Positions 51,822 through 61,321 of a DNA stretch of 64,000 nucleotides are shown here, piece after piece. The stretch is taken from the NCBI RefSeq assembly GCF_023347275.1, contig NZ_CP094468.1, positions 682,001 through 746,000 on the forward strand, written 5' to 3'. The notes under the pieces are model-generated. The model saw nothing but the letters and a program-made list of their open reading frames with translations, was not told the DNA's origin and searched no databases. Source of the stretch: Faecalibacterium sp. I3-3-89. Its GTDB lineage: Bacteria > Bacillota > Clostridia > Oscillospirales > Ruminococcaceae. A program made the translations under genes and the position numbers. Each line of letters begins with the position of its first letter. Positions within the stretch are counted from its first letter, which is position 1.

Positions 51822-52076
51822 ATGAACAAGCAGGAAGTTATGGCCAAAGTCGCTCTGACCGAGAAGGATACTGGCTCCCCCGAGGTTCAGGTCGCTCTGC
51901 TGACCGCTCACATCAACGAGCTGAACGAGCATCTGAAGAAGAACCCGAACGATCACCACAGCCGCCGTGGTCTGATGAAGATGGTTGGCCGCCGCCGCAA
52001 TCTGCTGGCCTACCTCCAGAAGAAGGACATCGAGCGTTACCGTGCTCTGATCGCAACTCTGGGTCTGCGTAAGTAA
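51822..52076 (+). CDS. rpsO: 30S ribosomal protein S15
   Basis: 84 residues; the S15 signature is [17 protein letters not shown] ([20 protein letters not shown]), followed by [20 protein letters not shown] and the end [13 protein letters not shown]. Slightly shorter than the 89-residue E. coli protein. AAAGAGG is upstream. It has its own promoter and terminator; pnp follows, as in many bacteria. Confidence 0.97.
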   Translation: MNKQEVMAKVALTEKDTGSPEVQVALLTAHINELNEHLKKNPNDHHSRRGLMKMVGRRRNLLAYLQKKDIERYRALIATLGLRK

Positions 52077-52084
52077 TAGAAAAC

Positions 52085-52128
52085 AGAGGGCAGGTACCGC
52101 AATGTGGTGCCTGCCCTTTGCTCTTTTT
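52085..52128 (+). terminator. Terminator after rpsO
   Basis: AGGGCAGGTACCGC, AATG, TGGTGCCTGCCCT, then TTGCTCTTTTTTG. The remaining gap to pnp (52129-52294) contains a CTGCTGCG...GCAGCAG hairpin and no gene. Confidence 0.88.
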
Positions 52129-52294
52129 TGTTGGATTTTCCCTTGTATCCCAAGCTCTGGAACAAATAGGCCGCTGCTGCGTGTTGCAGCAGTAAATCGA
52201 GCGCCTGTGCCTTGGTACGGACGCTGGATTTATTGCTATGATGCGCGGCGGGCAGCCTTTTGGAATATCAAACGGACATAAGGAGGCAAACCAA

Positions 52295-54439
52295 ATGGCA
52301 ATCGAATTTGGTTCCCGCAAAGAAAACTTTGACAACTTCAAAGTTTACGAGACTACGCTGGCAGGCCGCCCCTTCAAGGTGGAAATGGGCAAGATGTGCG
52401 GCTTGTCCAACGCAAGCGCCCTCATCCGCTACGGCGAGACCTGCGTGATGTGCAACGTGGTCATGAGCCCTAAGCCCCGCGAAGGCGTCGATTTCTTCCC
52501 CTTGAATGTGGAGTACGAGGAAAAGCTCTACGCCGCAGGCCGCATCCCCGGCAGCTTCATGCGCCGTGAGGGCCGCCCCGGCGAGCGCGCCATCCTGACC
52601 AGCCGCGTCGTGGACCGCCCCATGCGCCCCCTGTTCCCCAAGGAGATGCGCAACGACGTCTGCATCACCATGACGGTCATGAGCCTTGACCCCGATTGCA
52701 GCCCCGAGATCGCCGGCATGATCGGCGCTTCGCTGGTCACTGCCGTGTCGGAGATCCCCTGGAACGGCCCCATCGGCGGCGTGCAGGTGGGTCTGGTGGA
52801 CGGCGAGATCGTCCTGAACCCCACGCAGGAGCAGCGCAGAAAGAGCGACCTCGCCCTGACCGTTGCCGCCACCATGGACAAGATCGTCATGATCGAGGCC
52901 GGTGCCAACGAGGTGGATGAGGACACCATGCTGGACGCCATCAAGGCCGCTCATGTGGAGATCAAGAAGGTCATCGGGTTCATCAACAGCATCGTGGCCG
53001 AGCGCGGCAAGCCGAAGATCGATTTTCAGGTCGTGGGCCTCGATATGGATATGTTCCATGCCATCAAGGAGAAGTATCTGGACGACTTCAAGGCCGCCAT
53101 GGACACCGACGACAAGAATGTGCGTGACGCCGCCCTGCTGCCCATCATGGACAAGATCGCCGAGGAGTACCCCGACCTGACCGACGCCGACCTCGACCTC
53201 GTCAGCTACAAGATGCAGAAGTACGTCGTCCGCCGCTGGCTGCTGGATGAGGGCAAGCGTGTGGATGGCCGCGGCATCAACGAGATCCGTCCGCTGGCCG
53301 CAGAGGTCGGCATCCTGCCCCGCGTGCATGGCTCCGGTATGTTCACCCGCGGCCAGACACAGGTGCTCACCACCTGCACCCTCGGCGGCACCAAGGACAA
53401 CCAGCTCATGGATGACCTGACCGACGAGCAGACCAAGCGGTACATCCACCACTACAACTTCCCGCCGTACTCCGTCGGCGAGGCCCGCGCACCCCGCAGC
53501 CCCGGCCGCCGCGAGATCGGCCACGGCGCACTGGCCGAGCGCGCTCTCGTGCCCGTGCTGCCCTCTCTGGAGGAGTTCCCCTACACCATCCGCTGCGTGT
53601 CTGAGGTCCTGTCCTCCAACGGCTCTACCTCGCAGGCTTCCATCTGCGGCTCGACGCTGGCCCTGATGGACGCAGGCGTGCCCATCAAGGCTCCGGTCGC
53701 CGGCATCTCCTGCGGCCTCATCACCGAGGGCGACCGCTGGATGACCATGCTGGACATTCAGGGCGTCGAGGACTTCCACGGCGACATGGACTTCAAGGTG
53801 GGCGGCACCCGCAAGGGCATCACCGCCATCCAGATGGACATCAAGATCGACGGCCTGACCTACGACATCATCGCCGAGGCTTTCGAGAAGTGCCGCAAGG
53901 GCCGTCTGTACATCCTCGATGAGATCATCAAGCCGGTCATCGCCGAGCCTCGCCATGAGCTGAGCCGCTGGGCACCCAAGATGTTCAGCATGATGATCCC
54001 CACCGATAAGATCAAGGATGTCATCGGCAAGGGCGGCAAGGTCATTCAGGACATCTGCGCCACCTGCAACTGCAAGATCGATGTGCAGGAGGACGGCCAT
54101 GTCTTCGTCTCTGCGGTGGATCAGGAGGATGCAAAGCGTGCCATCTTTACCATCAGGACCATCGTGGAGGACCCCGAGATCGGTGCCATCTACAAGGGCA
54201 AAGTCACCCGTCTGATGAACTTCGGCGCCTTCGTCGAGATCGCTCCGGGCAAGGAGGGCCTCGTCCACATCTCCAAGCTGGACACCAAGCGGGTCGAGCG
54301 GGTGGAGGATGTGGTCGCCGTGGGCGATGCCATCGTCGTCAAGGTGACGGACATCGACCAGCAGGGCCGCATCAACCTGAGCCGCCGCGATGCCATTCTG
54401 GCTCTGGAAGCCAAGAAGGCACAGCAGGAGCAGGGCTAA
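52295..54439 (+). CDS. pnp: Polynucleotide phosphorylase
   Basis: 714 residues. Two RNase PH domains (first: GSFMRREGRPGERAILTSRV; second with the catalytic part RSPGRREIGHGALAERAL) are joined by a helical linker. A KH domain (PTDKIKDVIGKGGKVIQDIC) and an S1 domain (YKGKVTRLMNFGAFVEIAPG) follow. It degrades RNA 3'-5' phosphorolytically and belongs to the degradosome. The ATG at 52295 has AAGGAGG upstream; the frame before it is leader. Confidence 0.97.
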   Translation: MAIEFGSRKENFDNFKVYETTLAGRPFKVEMGKMCGLSNASALIRYGETCVMCNVVMSPKPREGVDFFPLNVEYEEKLYAAGRIPGSFMRREGRPGERAILTSRVVDRPMRPLFPKEMRNDVCITMTVMSLDPDCSPEIAGMIGASLVTAVSEIPWNGPIGGVQVGLVDGEIVLNPTQEQRRKSDLALTVAATMDKIVMIEAGANEVDEDTMLDAIKAAHVEIKKVIGFINSIVAERGKPKIDFQVVGLDMDMFHAIKEKYLDDFKAAMDTDDKNVRDAALLPIMDKIAEEYPDLTDADLDLVSYKMQKYVVRRWLLDEGKRVDGRGINEIRPLAAEVGILPRVHGSGMFTRGQTQVLTTCTLGGTKDNQLMDDLTDEQTKRYIHHYNFPPYSVGEARAPRSPGRREIGHGALAERALVPVLPSLEEFPYTIRCVSEVLSSNGSTSQASICGSTLALMDAGVPIKAPVAGISCGLITEGDRWMTMLDIQGVEDFHGDMDFKVGGTRKGITAIQMDIKIDGLTYDIIAEAFEKCRKGRLYILDEIIKPVIAEPRHELSRWAPKMFSMMIPTDKIKDVIGKGGKVIQDICATCNCKIDVQEDGHVFVSAVDQEDAKRAIFTIRTIVEDPEIGAIYKGKVTRLMNFGAFVEIAPGKEGLVHISKLDTKRVERVEDVVAVGDAIVVKVTDIDQQGRINLSRRDAILALEAKKAQQEQG

Positions 54440-54449
54440 ATCACGTTTT

Positions 54450-54488
54450 CCAAAATGCCTCCGCGCACCTCGCGCGGGGGCATTTTTG
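54450..54488 (+). terminator. Terminator after pnp
   Basis: CAAAATGCCTCCGCGC pairs with GCGCGGGGGCATTTTTG around CACCTC. Confidence 0.85.
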
Positions 54489-54540
54489 TCTGCCGGGCGA
54501 AAAAATTTTAGTTCCCTACCAGAAAAGTTTGTTGTAAGGG

Positions 54541-54569
54541 TTGACAAATCCTGTCAAGGCGAGTACAAT
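54541..54569 (+). promoter_or_regulatory. Promoter of the methionine T-box/metQNI operon
   Basis: TTGACA (54541-54546), 17 bases, TACAAT (54564-54569). Confidence 0.8.
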
Positions 54570-54575
54570 AAACGC

Positions 54576-54882
54576 AATATCACAAAAATGGCTGTGAAGA
54601 GAAGAGTAAGCTTTCGCATGAGCCTTACCAGAAAGCCCGGAGGATGGAAAAGGGCAGGAGACAGGGAGCTGAAAATGGTCTCGGAGCTGCGCGGACGACG
54701 AGCAAGAGCATTAGTCCGCGACGGGTGCGCCCGTTAAAGCGTCCGGCTGTAAGCAGAAAGAGTTTCTGCCGCAGTTTTGAGGCAGCGTCCGTGAGGATGC
54801 TGCGAACCAAGGTGGTACCACGGAAGTTTCAGGCCTCCGTCCTTGTGCAGCGCAGAGCTGACAGGGACGGAGGCTTTTTTCG
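54576..54882 (+). promoter_or_regulatory. T-box leader RNA upstream of metQNI
   Basis: The diagnostic T-box sequence AAGGTGGTACCACGGAAG is at 54809-54826, followed by the terminator GCCTCCGTC ... GACGGAGGC with TTTTTT (54832-54880). Stem I and the specifier region lie at ~54590-54780. An ATG at 54675-54677 in GCTGAAAATGGTCTC is a candidate Met specifier, consistent with the methionine transporter downstream, but the fold was not computed. Uncharged tRNA-Met would favour the antiterminator and read-through. Confidence 0.9.
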
Positions 54883-54959
54883 AGCTTCCGTCCAGAGCTG
54901 GCGCGGACTGTGCCGCGCCGCCGTACATTTTATCCAAACAATAGAGAGGGAACAAAACT

Positions 54960-55880
54960 ATGATTACTCGTCGTGATTTTCTGAAAGTTACTGGTGTTGC
55001 AGCCGCTGCTGCTGCCCTGACCGCCTGCGGCGGCTCTTCCTCCACCGCAAGCTCTGCTGCTTCCGGCGCTGCTTCTTCTGAGGCTGCTTCCGCTGCTGCA
55101 AAGCTGGACAAGATCAAGGTCGCTGTCCCCAACGACACCACCAACGAGGCCCGCGCCCTGACCCTGCTGGAGAAGAACGGCTTCTTCAAGCTGAAGGCAG
55201 ACGCCGGTCTGACCGCCACCAAGAACGACATCGAGGAGAACCCCCTGAATGTCACCGTCGATGAGGTCGAGGCTGCTCAGGTGCCCAACGTCCTGCAGGA
55301 CGAGGACTACGCGGTCATCAACTCCAACTACGCCATCTCCGCTGGTCTGGACCCCATGACCGACGCTCTGGCCATGGAGGACGGCTCCTCTGCTTACGTC
55401 AACGTGCTGGTCTGCAAGGAGGGCAACGAGAACGAGCCGAAGATCAAGGCGCTGGTGGCTGCTCTGCAGAGCCAGCAGGTCAAGGACTTCATGGATGAAA
55501 ACTACAAGGGTGCTGTCGTCTCCGTCGTCGAGAACCCCACTGACGGCTACGATCCCTCCATCGACTATGACGCACTGAACGGCGAGACCGTCAGCTGCGC
55601 CGCTACCCCCGCTCCCCACTGCGAGGTGCTGGAGGTCTGCAAGGACATTCTGGCCGCCAAGGGCATCACGCTGGACATTCAGGAGTACGACGACTATGTG
55701 ATCCCCAACACCATCGTCGAGGACGGCCAGTGCGACACCAACTACTTCCAGCATCAGCCGTATCTGGACAACTTCAATGAGGAAAAGGGCACCCATCTGG
55801 TGACGGTCGCCGGCATCCACGTCGAGCCGATGGGCATCTACGGCGGCAAGCAGGACAGCCTTGCCCCCATCGAGGGTTAA
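54960..55880 (+). CDS. metQ: Methionine ABC transporter substrate-binding lipoprotein MetQ
   Basis: 306 residues: TRRDFLK plus Ala-rich helix and lipobox LTAC, a Ser/Ala linker, then a NlpA/MetQ domain (KIKVAVPNDTTNEARALTLL; QVPNVLQDEDYAVINSNYAI; CDTNYFQHQPYLDNFNEEKG). It binds methionine outside the membrane. GAGAGGGAAC precedes the ATG. First gene after the T-box leader, followed by metN and metI. Confidence 0.95.
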   Translation: MITRRDFLKVTGVAAAAAALTACGGSSSTASSAASGAASSEAASAAAKLDKIKVAVPNDTTNEARALTLLEKNGFFKLKADAGLTATKNDIEENPLNVTVDEVEAAQVPNVLQDEDYAVINSNYAISAGLDPMTDALAMEDGSSAYVNVLVCKEGNENEPKIKALVAALQSQQVKDFMDENYKGAVVSVVENPTDGYDPSIDYDALNGETVSCAATPAPHCEVLEVCKDILAAKGITLDIQEYDDYVIPNTIVEDGQCDTNYFQHQPYLDNFNEEKGTHLVTVAGIHVEPMGIYGGKQDSLAPIEG

Positions 55881-55901
55881 GACCCTACTAAGGAGTAAAC
55901 T

Positions 55902-56915
55902 GTGATCGAGATCAAACACCTTTCCAAGACTTTCCAGATGAAGGACGGCGCGGTGAATGCGCTGAAGGACATCGACCTGACCATCCCCGATGGCTCCATC
56001 TACGGCATCATTGGTATGTCGGGCGCGGGCAAATCCACGCTGGTGCGCTGCATCAACCTGCTGGAACGCCCCACCGAGGGCAGCGTCGTCATCGACGGCA
56101 CCGCGATGGAGACCCTGTCTCCCGCCGCCCTGCGGGAGCGCCGCCGGGACATCACCATGATCTTCCAGCAGTTCAATCTGCTGATGCAGCGCAGCTGCCT
56201 GAAGAACATCTGCTTCCCGATGGAGCTGGCGGGCGTGAAGAAAGCCGACGCCGAAAAGCGCGCAAAAGAGCTGCTGGAAATGGTGGGCCTGCCCGATAAG
56301 GCCAACGCCTACCCCGCCCAGCTCTCCGGTGGCCAGAAGCAGCGCATCGCCATTGCCCGTGCGCTGGCCACCGACCCCAAAGTCCTGCTCTGCGATGAGG
56401 CCACCAGTGCGCTGGACCCCAATACGACCCACGCCATCCTGACCCTCATCAAGGACATCAACAAAAAGCTGGGCATCACGGTGGTGGTCATTACCCACCA
56501 GATGAGCGTCGTGGAAGAGATCTGCGACCGGGTCGCCATTCTGGACGGCGGCGTGGTCGTGGAGCAGGGAGAGGTGCGCGAGATCTTCGCAAATCCCAAG
56601 ACGGCTGCGGCCAAGCGCCTTGTCGCCCCCAACGGCGGCAGCGCGGCCCGCGACCTCTCGAGCTTTGCGCCCGATGACCACGTCGTGCGTGTGACCTTTA
56701 ACGGCTCGTCCGCCGCAAAGCCGCTGGTGGCGAGTCTCGCAGCGGAGAAGGGCATCCTTGTGTCGGTACTCAGCGCCGACACCCGCGACCTGAGCGGCCA
56801 GTGCTATGGCTCGATGCTGCTCAAGCTTCCCCGCGATACCGAACAGGCAAAGCAGGCTGTGTGCTATATGCGCAGCCAGAATGGTGTGACCGTTGAGGAG
56901 GTGACCGGAGAATGA
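55902..56915 (+). CDS. metN: Methionine ABC transporter ATPase MetN
   Basis: 337 residues from a GTG start with AAGGAG upstream. Walker A is GMSGAGKST (38-46), then the Q-loop region MIFQQFNLL, ABC signature LSGGQKQRIA, Walker B VLLCDEATSALD and the H-loop VITHQ. The C-terminal ~80 residues form an NIL-type regulatory domain that senses intracellular methionine (HVVRVTFNGSSAAKPLVASL). Its stop overlaps the metI start. Confidence 0.96.
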   Translation: MIEIKHLSKTFQMKDGAVNALKDIDLTIPDGSIYGIIGMSGAGKSTLVRCINLLERPTEGSVVIDGTAMETLSPAALRERRRDITMIFQQFNLLMQRSCLKNICFPMELAGVKKADAEKRAKELLEMVGLPDKANAYPAQLSGGQKQRIAIARALATDPKVLLCDEATSALDPNTTHAILTLIKDINKKLGITVVVITHQMSVVEEICDRVAILDGGVVVEQGEVREIFANPKTAAAKRLVAPNGGSAARDLSSFAPDDHVVRVTFNGSSAAKPLVASLAAEKGILVSVLSADTRDLSGQCYGSMLLKLPRDTEQAKQAVCYMRSQNGVTVEEVTGE

Positions 56916-57568
56916 GCTTTGCAGATTATGGCTTCGCCATCTGGGAGACGTTCTATGTGACCGTCCTCTCCACGGCATTTTCTCTGGTGCTGGGCCTGCC
57001 GCTGGGCGTTCTGCTGGTGGCGGGCGACAAGGACGGCGTGCTGCCCCTGCCGGGCTGGCTGATGCACATCCTGAACATCGTCATCAACATCCTGCGCAGC
57101 GTGCCCTTCCTCATCCTGATGATCTGCGTTTTCCCGCTGACCCGCGCCATCGTGGGCACCACCGTCGGCACCAAGGCCACCATCGTTCCGCTGGTGGTCG
57201 CGGCCTTCCCCTTTGTGGCCCGCCTCGTGGAGACGAGCCTGCGCGAGCTGGACGAGGGCGTCGTGGAAGCAGCCCAGAGCATGGGCGCGACCCCCTTCCA
57301 GATCATCACCAAGGTCATGATCCCTGAGTGCCTGCCCGGCCTCATCTCCAGCATGACCACTGCCCTGACCACCATCCTCGGCTACTCGGCCATGTCCGGC
57401 GTCATCGGCGGCGGCGGTCTGGGCAAGATCGCCCTGTCCTACGGCTACTACCGCTATCAGACCAACATCATGATCGTCTGCGTCGTGCTGCTGGTGCTCA
57501 TGGTGCAGGTGTTCCAGACCGTCGGCACCTTCTGGGCGACCAAGAGCGATAAGCGGCTGAGAAAGTAA
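56912..57568 (+). CDS. metI: Methionine ABC transporter permease MetI
   Basis: 218 residues with five transmembrane helices (WETFYVTVLSTAFSLVLGLP; ILNIVINILRSVPFLILMIC; and others) and the EAA-like loop DEGVVEAAQSMGATPFQIIT. The end LLVLMVQVFQTVGTFWATKS is typical of MetI. It forms the membrane channel with MetN. Starts by ATGA overlap with metN. A repeat copy follows. Confidence 0.96.
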   Translation: MSFADYGFAIWETFYVTVLSTAFSLVLGLPLGVLLVAGDKDGVLPLPGWLMHILNIVINILRSVPFLILMICVFPLTRAIVGTTVGTKATIVPLVVAAFPFVARLVETSLRELDEGVVEAAQSMGATPFQIITKVMIPECLPGLISSMTTALTTILGYSAMSGVIGGGGLGKIALSYGYYRYQTNIMIVCVVLLVLMVQVFQTVGTFWATKSDKRLRK

Positions 57569-57578
57569 GTGGTCGCTC

Positions 57579-57712
57579 AACCTCTCCGTCACGGCTGTCG
57601 CCGTGCCACCTCCCCTAACGAGGGGAGGCTTTGGCATAGCGGAAAGCTTTCCCTCTTCGCCAGAAGCTCCCCTACAAGGGGAGCTGTCGAGCAAATGCGA
57701 GACTGAGAGGTT
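57579..57712. repeat. Intergenic repeat R3, complete MITE-like copy
   Basis: 134 bp with inverted ends AACCTCTCCGTC and GACTGAGAGGTT. Inner hairpins are ACCTCCCCTAACGAGGGGAGG and AGCTCCCCTACAAGGGGAGC. Its reverse complement matches R2 (37301-37400) and, more loosely, R1 (13073-13170). Confidence 0.82.
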
Positions 57713-57790
57713 GGATGGAAGGACGGCCTGACCGTAGGTTGTAAACTTAGAGGTCTCGGCTTCCAGCAGGGAACAAAATTTAACGAACCG

Positions 57791-57825
57791 ATTCCCCGCC
57801 GGAGGCCTGCCCTCTGGCGGGGAAT
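57791..57825 (+). promoter_or_regulatory. GC-rich hairpin upstream of metY
   Basis: ATTCCCCGCC and GGCGGGGAAT with a 15-base loop, then AATTGTGC. No T-run, so possibly a leader element; no T-box or S-box motif was seen. The rest of 57713-57864 holds nothing recognisable. Confidence 0.45.
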
Positions 57826-57864
57826 TGTGCTATACAGACAAACCCAGTAAAGGAGTATGTTGCA

Positions 57865-59139
57865 ATGAACCGTGATACCATCTGCGTGCAGGGCGGCTAC
57901 ACCCCCGGCAACGGCGAACCCCGCCAGATCCCCATCATCCAGTCCACCACCTTCAAGTACGCCACCAGCGAGGACATGGGCAAACTGTTCGACCTCGAAG
58001 CCGACGGCTACTTCTACTCCCGCCTGCAGAACCCCACCTGTGATCTGGTGGCGAAAAAGATCTGCGAGCTGGAGGGCGGCACCGCCGCCATGCTGACGTC
58101 CAGCGGTCAGGCCGCAAACTTCTTCGCACTGTTCAACCTCTGCGAGGCAGGCGACCACATCGTGGCGTCCAGCACCATCTACGGCGGCACCTTCAACCTC
58201 ATCTCCGTCACCATGAAGAAGATGGGCATTACCGCCACCTTTGTGGACCCGCTGTGCAGCGAGGAGGAGCTGGACGCTGCCTTCCAGCCCAACACCAAGG
58301 TCGTGTTCGGCGAGACCATCGCAAACCCTGCCCTCACTGTGCTGGACATTGAGAAGTTCGCCAAGGCCGCCCACGCCCACGGCGTACCCCTCATCGTGGA
58401 CAACACCTTCCCCACGCCGGTCAACTGCCGCCCCTTCGAGTGGGGGGCTGACATCGTGACCCACTCGACCACCAAATATATGGACGGCCATGGTGCGGTG
58501 CTGGGCGGTGCCATCGTGGACGGCGGAAAGTTCGACTGGATGGCCCACGCCGACAAGTTCCCCGGACTGTGCACCCCCGACGAGAGCTATCACGGCATCA
58601 CCTACGCCGAGCGCTTTGGCAAGGAGGGGGCATTCATCACCAAGGCCACCGCACAGCTGATGCGGGACTTCGGCTCGATGCAGTCCCCCATGAACGCCTA
58701 TATGCTGAACCTCGGCCTTGAGAGCCTCCACGTCCGGATGCAGCGCCACTGCGAGAACGGCATGGCCGTCGCAAAGTTCCTCGAGGCCCACCCGAAGGTG
58801 GCCTACGTCAACTACTGCGGCCTCGAGAGCAGCCCCTACCATGCACTGGCCCGGAAGTATCTGCCGAGCGGCAGCTGCGGCGTCGTCTCCTTCGGTCTGG
58901 CCGGAGGCCGCGAGGCGGCCAGCACCTTCATGAAGGAGCTGAAGCTTGCCGCCATCGAGACCCATGTGGCCGATGCCCGTACCTGCTGCCTCAACCCGGC
59001 CTCCAGCACCCATCGCCAGATGAACGACGAGCAGCTGGCCGCTGCCGGTGTGCCTGCCGAGCTGGTGCGGATGAGCTGCGGACTGGAAAGCAGCGAGGAC
59101 CTCATCGCAGATATTGCACAGGCACTCGATAAAATCTAA
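57865..59139 (+). CDS. metY: O-acetylhomoserine sulfhydrylase (aminocarboxypropyltransferase)
   Basis: 424 residues, Cys/Met-metabolism PLP enzyme. PLP Lys204 lies in THSTTKYMDGHG; YSRLQNPTCDLVAKKICELE and LTSSGQAANFFALFNL are N-terminal hallmarks, and the long spacing plus AHADKFPGLCTPDESYHGIT-type insertion is characteristic of MetY over MetB. It makes homocysteine from O-acetylhomoserine and sulfide. AAGGAG precedes the ATG. metA, which makes the O-acetylhomoserine, follows 12 bases later. Confidence 0.94.
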   Translation: MNRDTICVQGGYTPGNGEPRQIPIIQSTTFKYATSEDMGKLFDLEADGYFYSRLQNPTCDLVAKKICELEGGTAAMLTSSGQAANFFALFNLCEAGDHIVASSTIYGGTFNLISVTMKKMGITATFVDPLCSEEELDAAFQPNTKVVFGETIANPALTVLDIEKFAKAAHAHGVPLIVDNTFPTPVNCRPFEWGADIVTHSTTKYMDGHGAVLGGAIVDGGKFDWMAHADKFPGLCTPDESYHGITYAERFGKEGAFITKATAQLMRDFGSMQSPMNAYMLNLGLESLHVRMQRHCENGMAVAKFLEAHPKVAYVNYCGLESSPYHALARKYLPSGSCGVVSFGLAGGREAASTFMKELKLAAIETHVADARTCCLNPASSTHRQMNDEQLAAAGVPAELVRMSCGLESSEDLIADIAQALDKI

Positions 59140-59151
59140 GGAGAAATCGCT

Positions 59152-60090
59152 ATGCCCCTGATCATCCCCAAGACCCTTCCCGCCTATGACGCCCTCTACG
59201 AGGAAAATGTTTTCGTCATGCACCGGGAACGGGCGCTCTCCCAGCACATCCGCCCGCTGGAGATCCTCATCCTGAACCTCATGCCGACGAAAATTGCGAC
59301 TGAGACGCAGATCGCCCGCCTGCTGGCCAATACGCCTCTTCAGGTGCACATGACCCTGCTGCAGACGGCCAGCCACGCGGCGACCCATGTCTCGGCGGCC
59401 CACCTCGAGACGTTCTACAAGACCTTCGACGAGGTGAAGAATAACCGCTACGACGGCATGATCATCACCGGCGCACCGGTGGAGAAGATCGACTTCGAGC
59501 AGGTGGACTACTGGCCGGAGCTGTGCGAGATCATGGACTTCAGCGAGACGAATGTCTACTCCACCCTCCACGTCTGCTGGGGTGCGCAGGCGGGGCTTTA
59601 TTACCACTACGGCATCCGCAAGCAGCTGCTGGACGAGAAGATGTTCGGCGTCTTCGAGCACAGGGTCACACGCCCCTCGAACCCGCTGGTGCGGGGCTTC
59701 GACGAGGTGTTCTACGCCCCCCACAGCCGCCACACCGGCATCTCCCGCGAGGATGTGCTGAACTGCAAGGCCCTGCGCATCCTCGCCGAGAGCGACGAGG
59801 CAGGCCCCTTCCTGATGAGCACCGAGAATGGCCGGCAGATCTTCGTCACCGGCCATCCGGAGTACGACAAGTACACCCTCGACGCCGAGTACAAGCGGGA
59901 TGTGGCCAAGGACCTGCCCATCGCTGTGCCGAAGAACTACTACCCAGAGGACGACCCCGCCCAGCCGCCCCTCTTCCGCTGGCGCGCTCACGCACATCTG
60001 CTGTATGAGAACTGGCTGAACTACTACGTCTACCAGAATACGCCCTACGATCTGGGAGCCATCAAGCGGGTGGAGCACGGGGAAGAATAA
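59152..60090 (+). CDS. metA: Homoserine O-acetyltransferase MetA
   Basis: 312 residues. Nucleophile Cys142 is in [10 protein letters not shown]. Residue 111 is Glu ([15 protein letters not shown]), the residue that marks acetyl-CoA rather than succinyl-CoA specificity in this family, and it fits the sulfhydrylase next door. Other conserved parts: [29 protein letters not shown] and FVTGHPEYD (His/Glu of the active site). AAGGAG stands ahead of the ATG. Forms the metYA operon. Confidence 0.96.
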   Translation: MPLIIPKTLPAYDALYEENVFVMHRERALSQHIRPLEILILNLMPTKIATETQIARLLANTPLQVHMTLLQTASHAATHVSAAHLETFYKTFDEVKNNRYDGMIITGAPVEKIDFEQVDYWPELCEIMDFSETNVYSTLHVCWGAQAGLYYHYGIRKQLLDEKMFGVFEHRVTRPSNPLVRGFDEVFYAPHSRHTGISREDVLNCKALRILAESDEAGPFLMSTENGRQIFVTGHPEYDKYTLDAEYKRDVAKDLPIAVPKNYYPEDDPAQPPLFRWRAHAHLLYENWLNYYVYQNTPYDLGAIKRVEHGEE

Positions 60091-60098
60091 ACAAAGAA

Positions 60099-60135
60099 CG
60101 CCCTCTCCGCACGAAACGAGGAGGGCATTTTTGTA
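60099..60135 (+). terminator. Terminator after metA
   Basis: CGCCCTCTCC and GAGGAGGGC around CGCACGAAAC, then ATTTTTG. Confidence 0.78.
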
Positions 60136-60147
60136 AGGAGAATTTGT

Positions 60148-61200
60148 ATGGGAATCGAATCAGAATGGAAAAACCGGGGCATCCGGGTGGGCAAGCTGCC
60201 CTGCGGCCCGCTGGACAAGATCAGTGACGTGCCGGGCGTCACGGTGGGCCACTGCACGCTGTCGGACGGCGAGGTCCAGACCGGCGTCACCGCCCTGCTG
60301 CCCCATCCGGGGGATATTTTCCACGATAAGGTGATGGCGGCCAGCCACGTCATCAACGGTTTCGGCAAGACCACCGGCCTTGTCCAGATCGAGGAGCTGG
60401 GCACGCTGGAGACGCCCATCCTCTTCACCAACACCCTCAGCGTGGGCACGGTGGAGACGGCGCTGGTGAAGTATATGCTGGACCGGAACCCCGACATCTG
60501 CGAGACCACCGGCAGCGTCAACCCGGTGGTCTGCGAGTGCAACGACAGCGGCCTGAACGACATCCGGGGCCTCCATGTCACCGAGGAAAATGTGTGGGCC
60601 GCGCTGGCCGACTGCCGCGCCGACTTCGCCGAGGGTGCGGTGGGCGCAGGCCGGGGAATGCGCTGCCATGGCCTGAAGGGTGGCATCGGCTCGGCCTCCC
60701 GCGTGGTGGAGCTGGACGGGAAGCCCTACACCATCGGTGCGCTGGTGCTCTCCAACCACGCCGTCTTCGACGACCTCGTAGTGGCGGGCACCCCCATCCA
60801 GACCCTGCTGGACGCCAGCATCCCGCCCCACGAGGACAAAGGCTCTATTATCACGGTGCTGGCGACGGACATCCCCCTCAGTGAGCGCCAGCTGCGGCGG
60901 CTCTGCCACCGGGCGCTGGTGGGCCTGTCCCGCACCGGCTCCTTCTGCGGAAACGGTTCGGGCGAGATCGTCATCGCCTTCACCACCGCGAACCGGGTGC
61001 CCCATGACTCGGAAAAGGCCATCCTGCCAATGGGCATGGTCCACGACGACGCCATCAACCCCCTGTTCCGGGCCGTGGCCGAGTGCGTGGAGGAGAGCGT
61101 CCTGAGCAGTCTGCTCCACGCGGAGACCGTTACCGGCCATCATGGCCGGACGGTCAAGTGCTTGAGTGATCTGCTGAAATATAGCAATTCAACTTTTTAA
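60148..61200 (+). CDS. P1/S58-family (DmpA-like) self-processing aminopeptidase
   Basis: 350 residues. The N-terminal nucleophile fold is recognised from KISDVPGVTVGHCTLSDGEV, CNDSGLNDIRGLHV, GAVGAGRGMRCHGLKGGIGS and the C-terminal GSIITVLATDIPLSERQLRR plus SRTGSFCGNGSGEIVIAFTT. In DmpA autoproteolysis before a Gly-Ser pair exposes the nucleophile Ser; here the pair is Gly232-Ser233. It would release N-terminal residues, often D-amino acids or beta-peptides in this family; substrate unknown. AAGGAG precedes the ATG. Confidence 0.9.
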   Translation: MGIESEWKNRGIRVGKLPCGPLDKISDVPGVTVGHCTLSDGEVQTGVTALLPHPGDIFHDKVMAASHVINGFGKTTGLVQIEELGTLETPILFTNTLSVGTVETALVKYMLDRNPDICETTGSVNPVVCECNDSGLNDIRGLHVTEENVWAALADCRADFAEGAVGAGRGMRCHGLKGGIGSASRVVELDGKPYTIGALVLSNHAVFDDLVVAGTPIQTLLDASIPPHEDKGSIITVLATDIPLSERQLRRLCHRALVGLSRTGSFCGNGSGEIVIAFTTANRVPHDSEKAILPMGMVHDDAINPLFRAVAECVEESVLSSLLHAETVTGHHGRTVKCLSDLLKYSNSTF

Positions 61201-61282
61201 TGCAGCAGCAACAGCGTTGAATTGCATATCGCAAATATGCTGTTTTCATGTCGCACTAATTTCTTGCCTTGCGATAAAATCG

Positions 61283-61318
61283 AAGCCGCGGGATGCTTTA
61301 TGCATCCTGCGGCTTTTG
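61283..61318 (+). terminator. Terminator after the DmpA-like gene
   Basis: AAGCCGCGGGATGC, TTTA, TGCATCCTGCGGCTT, then TTGTG. Confidence 0.8.
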
Positions 61319-61321
61319 TGA

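Noticed and set aside
52268..54547. 759-codon open frame opposite pnp
   Set aside because: Antisense shadow of polynucleotide phosphorylase; similar shadows lie opposite infB and metY-metA.
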